Shown one piece after another: positions 5,407 to 7,998 of a stretch of 7,998 nt of DNA. The notes under the pieces were generated by a model. The model worked only from the letters and a program-made list of their open reading frames with translations. It had not been told where the DNA came from and did no database searches. The first letter of the stretch is position 1. Each line of letters begins with the position of its first letter. Source of the DNA: Candidatus Aminicenantota bacterium. GTDB lineage: Bacteria; Acidobacteriota; Aminicenantia; Aminicenantales; UBA8522. Made by a program: the position numbers and the translations under genes. The stretch spans positions 13,907-21,904 of the forward strand of contig DQHV01000055.1 of the NCBI GenBank assembly GCA_003524335.1, in the 5' to 3' direction.

Positions 5407-7035
5407 CTAGCGGATATACCCGAGGGCGCGGAGCATCTCCTTGGTCTTGTCGTCGATCTGGATGTCCTGCTTTCCGGTGAGAATATCCCGGGCGAAGTCC
5501 TCGAGCTTCTGTCTGAGCGGCAGCAGCTCGGAGGGCCAATTCCGGCCGTTGTAGAGGTTGACTTTTTCCCCTGGATCTTTCTCGAGGTTGTAGATTTCAT
5601 ATTTGTTTTTCTGAGCCGTCAGAACAAGATGCCAAGGGGGGGAAAGCAAGGCGAAGCGGTCTTCGTAGGCTTCCGGACGGTAGGTTTCTTCGAATAGAGC
5701 GGGGAGGTCTTTCTTTTTGAGTCGCAAAAGGTTTCGGCCCTGGGAGTGGGGGAGAGGCCTGATCCCCGCCATGGCCGAGATAGTGGGGCCAACATCAAGG
5801 AGCGTGACGTACTCGGTCCGGACGGTTCCTTTGCCGGTTTTAAAGGGATCGCGGATGATGAGAGGAACGCGGAGATAAATGTCGTAGAGATAGTGGATGT
5901 GACCGATGTGGGGGTCGCCGAAGTCGGTCTGGTATTCGCCCAGCCCCTCCCCATGATCGCCGACTAATAGGATGGCCGTCTTGTCGAAGATCCGGAGCTC
6001 GCGCAGCTTTTCCCAGAGCCTCCCAACTTCGCCGTCCAGGTATTCGACCTCTCGCCGGTAGTAGGCGGGAACAGTCTCCCGAGTCAAGTTGGGCCTCCCC
6101 CGGAAGGTCATCTTGACCCGCTTGAGGCCGGCGTTGTTCTGGATGTCGATGAGGCTGTTGTTATTGAAAAAGTATATCTGGTCGGCCTGACGGATGTACC
6201 AACCGTGACCGAAATCGACCCGGTAATCTTGCCGGTCGGGTGCCGGGTCGAACTCCAGCCTGTCCAGCCGGCCGAGAAAATGGTCGGGCCGATCATCGTA
6301 GCCGTTTTGGAATTCGATCCGGAGCTGGTTCATTCCTGGCCTTAGGTCGAGCCGGACTTCGTTGATAGTATATTTCTGGAGGCTCGTCTCTGAGACCAGC
6401 CGGTCATTGAGGAAAAGCCTGAAGTCCAGAGGAGAATCAGGAGGAGCGTAGGGATCGTGGGGGTCGGAATAGTGGATCCAGGCGAAAAACGGCCGGTCCC
6501 CGTTTTTCTCGATCCAGGAGAACACTCGGCTGTTGACCTCTTCGGCGGAGAGATACCAACGGTCCGGTGGAAATTCATCCTCATAGTCCTCGAAACCCTG
6601 ATCGAGACCGAAGTTGGAAGTCAAGACACCCAGGGAAACAAAGGCGGCGGTCGCAAATCCTTTTTTCCGGAAGAGGTTCACGAAGGACGACAGAGCTCGC
6701 CTGGTTCCAAGGACCTGGCCGTTGTTGTAATTTTTGATGACGTGGGGCGGTTCGGAGAAAAAAAGCGAGGCGTGGGAAGGGAGAGTGATAGGGATGAGGC
6801 TGTAGGCGTTCTGAAACAGGGTCCCCTCCCGGGCGAGGAGGTCGATGTTGGGAGTGGTGGCATTGGCCGGCTCATAGGCGCTGATGTAATCGGCGCGCTG
6901 GGTATCGAGGGTGATCAAGATATAGTTCTCAGGCCGCTCCGCTGTCTGACAAGCCAAGAAGCCGAACCCTATCGCCAGGCCGGCTAGAGAGAGGGTCCAT
7001 CGGCCGAGCTTAGCGGAAACGAAGGGTCGGGTCAT
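5407..7035 (-). CDS. Sulfatase-like (alkaline phosphatase superfamily) protein, probable lipoprotein, Thr at nucleophile position
   Basis: This 542-residue protein has a hydrophobic N-terminus with Cys29 in GFLACQ, a lipobox-like site, so it is probably envelope-anchored. Sulfatase-fold marks follow: LITLDTQRAD (41-49, metal ligand D44), TPNIDLLAREGTLFQNAY (61-78), HYSDPHDPYAPP (188-199), YLDGEVGRLW (332-341), GDHGEGLGEY (359-368, metal ligands D360/H361) and RVPLIIRDP (389-397). It ends with LRALGYI, a tail I associate with this group. The usual C/S-x-P-x-R formylglycine site is replaced by T84-L-P86-S-H88, so it may hydrolyse a phosphate ester, or transfer a group, rather than act as a classical sulfatase. 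About 115 residues (203-320) form an inserted, beta-rich domain. The ATG at 7035 has no clear Shine-Dalgarno site, but no better start exists. It is divergent from nuoA and convergent with the dehydrogenase gene. The substrate is unknown. Confidence 0.87.
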   Translation of the reverse strand: MTRPFVSAKLGRWTLSLAGLAIGFGFLACQTAERPENYILITLDTQRADYISAYEPANATTPNIDLLAREGTLFQNAYSLIPITLPSHASLFFSEPPHVIKNYNNGQVLGTRRALSSFVNLFRKKGFATAAFVSLGVLTSNFGLDQGFEDYEDEFPPDRWYLSAEEVNSRVFSWIEKNGDRPFFAWIHYSDPHDPYAPPDSPLDFRLFLNDRLVSETSLQKYTINEVRLDLRPGMNQLRIEFQNGYDDRPDHFLGRLDRLEFDPAPDRQDYRVDFGHGWYIRQADQIYFFNNNSLIDIQNNAGLKRVKMTFRGRPNLTRETVPAYYRREVEYLDGEVGRLWEKLRELRIFDKTAILLVGDHGEGLGEYQTDFGDPHIGHIHYLYDIYLRVPLIIRDPFKTGKGTVRTEYVTLLDVGPTISAMAGIRPLPHSQGRNLLRLKKKDLPALFEETYRPEAYEDRFALLSPPWHLVLTAQKNKYEIYNLEKDPGEKVNLYNGRNWPSELLPLRQKLEDFARDILTGKQDIQIDDKTKEMLRALGYIR

Positions 7036-7055
7036 ATTGGGTTTTGGGAGTGCGT

Positions 7056-7084
7056 ATTATGCGGGATCGCGGTTTTCTTGTCAA
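7056..7084 (-). promoter_or_regulatory. Sigma-70-type promoter of the sulfatase-like gene
   Basis: On the minus strand, TTGACA (7084-7079) and CATAAT (7061-7056) are 17 bases apart, close to consensus. Transcription should begin near 7049, leaving only about 14 untranslated bases before the ATG at 7035. That leader (ACTCCCAAAACCCAAT) contains no purine-rich ribosome-binding site. The promoter is divergent from, and lies close beside, the nuoA promoter. Confidence 0.72.
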
Positions 7085-7090
7085 AAACTG

Positions 7091-7117
7091 TTGCTATTTC
7101 GGGGGCGTTTCTATAAA
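7091..7117 (+). promoter_or_regulatory. Probable promoter of the nuo operon
   Basis: TATAAA at 7112-7117 is a good -10 element. The best -35 candidate is TTGCTA at 7091-7096, with a short 15-base spacer, so the promoter may be weak or activator-dependent. Transcription would begin near 7124, directly at the palindrome 7125-7138. The -10 is fairly convincing; the -35 is not. Confidence 0.42.
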
Positions 7118-7124
7118 ATTGTTG

Positions 7125-7138
7125 CCTTCCTAGGAAGG
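7125..7138. promoter_or_regulatory. Perfect 14-bp palindrome overlapping the nuoA ribosome-binding site
   Basis: CCTTCCTAGGAAGG reads identically on both strands. It lies between the predicted nuo -10 and the GTG start, and its right half contains most of the Shine-Dalgarno sequence GGAAGGAG (7133-7140). As DNA it could be a dimeric repressor operator. As RNA it could fold into a 5-bp stem with a CTAG loop that hides the ribosome-binding site. Both roles are inference, and a chance palindrome of this length is possible though uncommon. Confidence 0.45.
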
Positions 7139-7144
7139 AGAAAC

Positions 7145-7489
7145 GTGGTCGAGGCTTTTTTAGTCTTTCTCATCTTCGGGCTTCTCGGTTTGATCCTGAT
7201 CTTTATGAACAAGCTGCTGGGGCCTTCCCGCACGAACCCGGCCAAGGAACAGCCCTTCGAATGCGGCAGCCCTTACCTCCAGAAAGGGATCAACCCGTTC
7301 CCGATCAAGTTCTATTTGGTCGCGTTCATCTTCCTTCTCTTTGATGTCGAGGTGGTCTTCTTTTTTCCCTGGGCGCTCATCTTCAAGGAGATGCCGGGAA
7401 CGGCGTTCCTCATCATGGTCGCTTACATCGCGGTCCTCGTCGTCGGGTTCGTCTACGCTTGGAAAAAGGGCGCCTTCGAATGGGAATGA
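7145..7489 (+). CDS. nuoA: NADH-quinone oxidoreductase subunit A (complex I, ND3-like)
   Basis: NuoA is a small inner-membrane subunit of proton-pumping complex I, at the junction of the peripheral and membrane arms. The 114-residue protein has three hydrophobic segments (about 2-22, 56-78, 86-106). The first loop carries the conserved PFECGSP motif, with Cys40 at the position of the ND3 switch-loop cysteine. [12 protein letters not shown] (66-77) holds the conserved acidic residues D67 and E69. The GTG at 7145 was chosen because GGAAGGAG ends four bases before it and the protein then begins at the first membrane helix as in the family. The in-frame extension to an ATG at 7037 would cross the promoter and add unrelated residues. 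It is followed 13 bases later by nuoB, in the usual nuo order. Confidence 0.95.
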   Translation: MVEAFLVFLIFGLLGLILIFMNKLLGPSRTNPAKEQPFECGSPYLQKGINPFPIKFYLVAFIFLLFDVEVVFFFPWALIFKEMPGTAFLIMVAYIAVLVVGFVYAWKKGAFEWE

Positions 7490-7502
7490 GGTAAAGAAAG
7501 CT

Positions 7503-7998
7503 ATGACTGAGGAGAAGAAGAAGCGCCAGCCGGCCGGGCAGTTCATAACCACGCAATTTAACTCCCTGCTCGGCTGGGCCCGCAAGTTCTCGCTCTTCCA
7601 TTATCCCTTTGTTACGGCCTGCTGCGGGATGGAGTACATGTCAGCCGCCTGCGCTCATTTCGACATCGATCGTTTCGGAGCCGGCTGGACGCGCTTCTCG
7701 CCGCGGCAATCGGATATGCTTCTCGTCGTCGGCACCATCACCCAAAAAGAAGCCCCGGTCCTCCGGACGGTCTACGAGCAGATGACCGAGCCCAAGTGGG
7801 TTGTTGCCTTCGGCACCTGCGCCGTGAGCGGCGGGATCTACGACAACTACGCCGTCGTCCAGGGAATCGACCAGATCATCCCCGTCGACGTTTATATCCC
7901 GGGATGCCCCCCGCGGCCCGAGACCGTGCTCGACGGTCTCCTAAAACTGCAGGAGAAGATTCAACATCAGGACCAAGATTGGCGATGGAAGAAAAAAC
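7503..7998 (+). CDS. nuoB: NADH-quinone oxidoreductase subunit B (complex I), 3' end not in window
   Basis: NuoB is the peripheral-arm subunit that carries iron-sulfur cluster N2, the last electron carrier before quinone. The visible 165 residues contain all four cluster ligands: the adjacent pair C40/C41 in [10 protein letters not shown]106 in GTCAVSGG and C135 in IPGCPPRPE. The motif [15 protein letters not shown] (66-80) is also typical. The ATG at 7503 is preceded by a GAGG/AAAGAAAG purine-rich stretch, and the gene starts 13 bases after the nuoA stop, so the two should be co-transcribed. The frame is still open at the last base. The length is already near the family norm, so little should be missing. 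The lysine/arginine-rich tail (WRWKKK) is poorly conserved in the family. Confidence 0.96.
   Translation, partial: MTEEKKKRQPAGQFITTQFNSLLGWARKFSLFHYPFVTACCGMEYMSAACAHFDIDRFGAGWTRFSPRQSDMLLVVGTITQKEAPVLRTVYEQMTEPKWVVAFGTCAVSGGIYDNYAVVQGIDQIIPVDVYIPGCPPRPETVLDGLLKLQEKIQHQDQDWRWKKK

Noticed and set aside
6457..6987. Plus-strand frame of 176 codons opposite the sulfatase-like gene
   Set aside because: It is antisense to conserved metal-binding motifs of the real gene and resembles no family.
7037..7144. In-frame extension of nuoA to an ATG at 7037
   Set aside because: It crosses both divergent promoters and the ribosome-binding site; NuoA normally begins right at its first membrane helix.

Overview
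This is a GC-rich chromosomal window from a Gram-negative bacterium. The evidence is an outer-membrane TonB-dependent receptor, a second predicted outer-membrane barrel, and lipoprotein-like export. A large Oar-like receptor with a carboxypeptidase-regulatory N-domain, a sulfatase-fold protein ending in an LRALGYI-type tail, and respiratory complex I genes together suggest an Acidobacteriota- or Aminicenantes-like organism. That placement rests on family resemblance alone and is tentative.

Layout. Positions 1-3763 form a minus-strand cluster, read right to left. It holds an Oar-like TonB-dependent receptor (965-3763), a small predicted beta-barrel protein whose start overlaps the receptor's end (145-975), and the first 44 codons of a membrane-anchored protein resembling Fe-S oxidoreductases (1-132). 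Positions 3764-4004 are a divergent intergenic region with a near-consensus promoter for the plus-strand dihydrolipoyl dehydrogenase gene (4005-5405). That gene runs tail to tail into a minus-strand sulfatase/alkaline-phosphatase-superfamily gene (5407-7035), with a single base between the two stop codons. A second divergent region (7036-7144) carries a strong promoter for the sulfatase-like gene. It also carries a probable promoter plus a perfect 14-bp palindrome in front of the NADH-quinone oxidoreductase genes nuoA (7145-7489) and nuoB (7503 to the window end).

How the genes relate. Lipoamide dehydrogenase makes NADH, and nuoA/nuoB begin the complex I operon that oxidises it, but the two are separate transcription units. 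The minus-strand cluster looks like a surface uptake or binding unit whose last visible gene may be an inner-membrane redox protein. The sulfatase-like protein appears to be envelope-anchored. It lacks the formylglycine-type Cys/Ser and carries a large inserted domain.

No tRNA, rRNA, CRISPR array, insertion sequence or phage gene was seen. The window is mostly ordinary core and envelope metabolism. The points most worth a second look are the palindrome over the nuoA ribosome-binding site, the Thr-centred active site and insert of the sulfatase-like protein, the TTG start or possible frameshift of the receptor, and the receptor/barrel/redox gene cluster.
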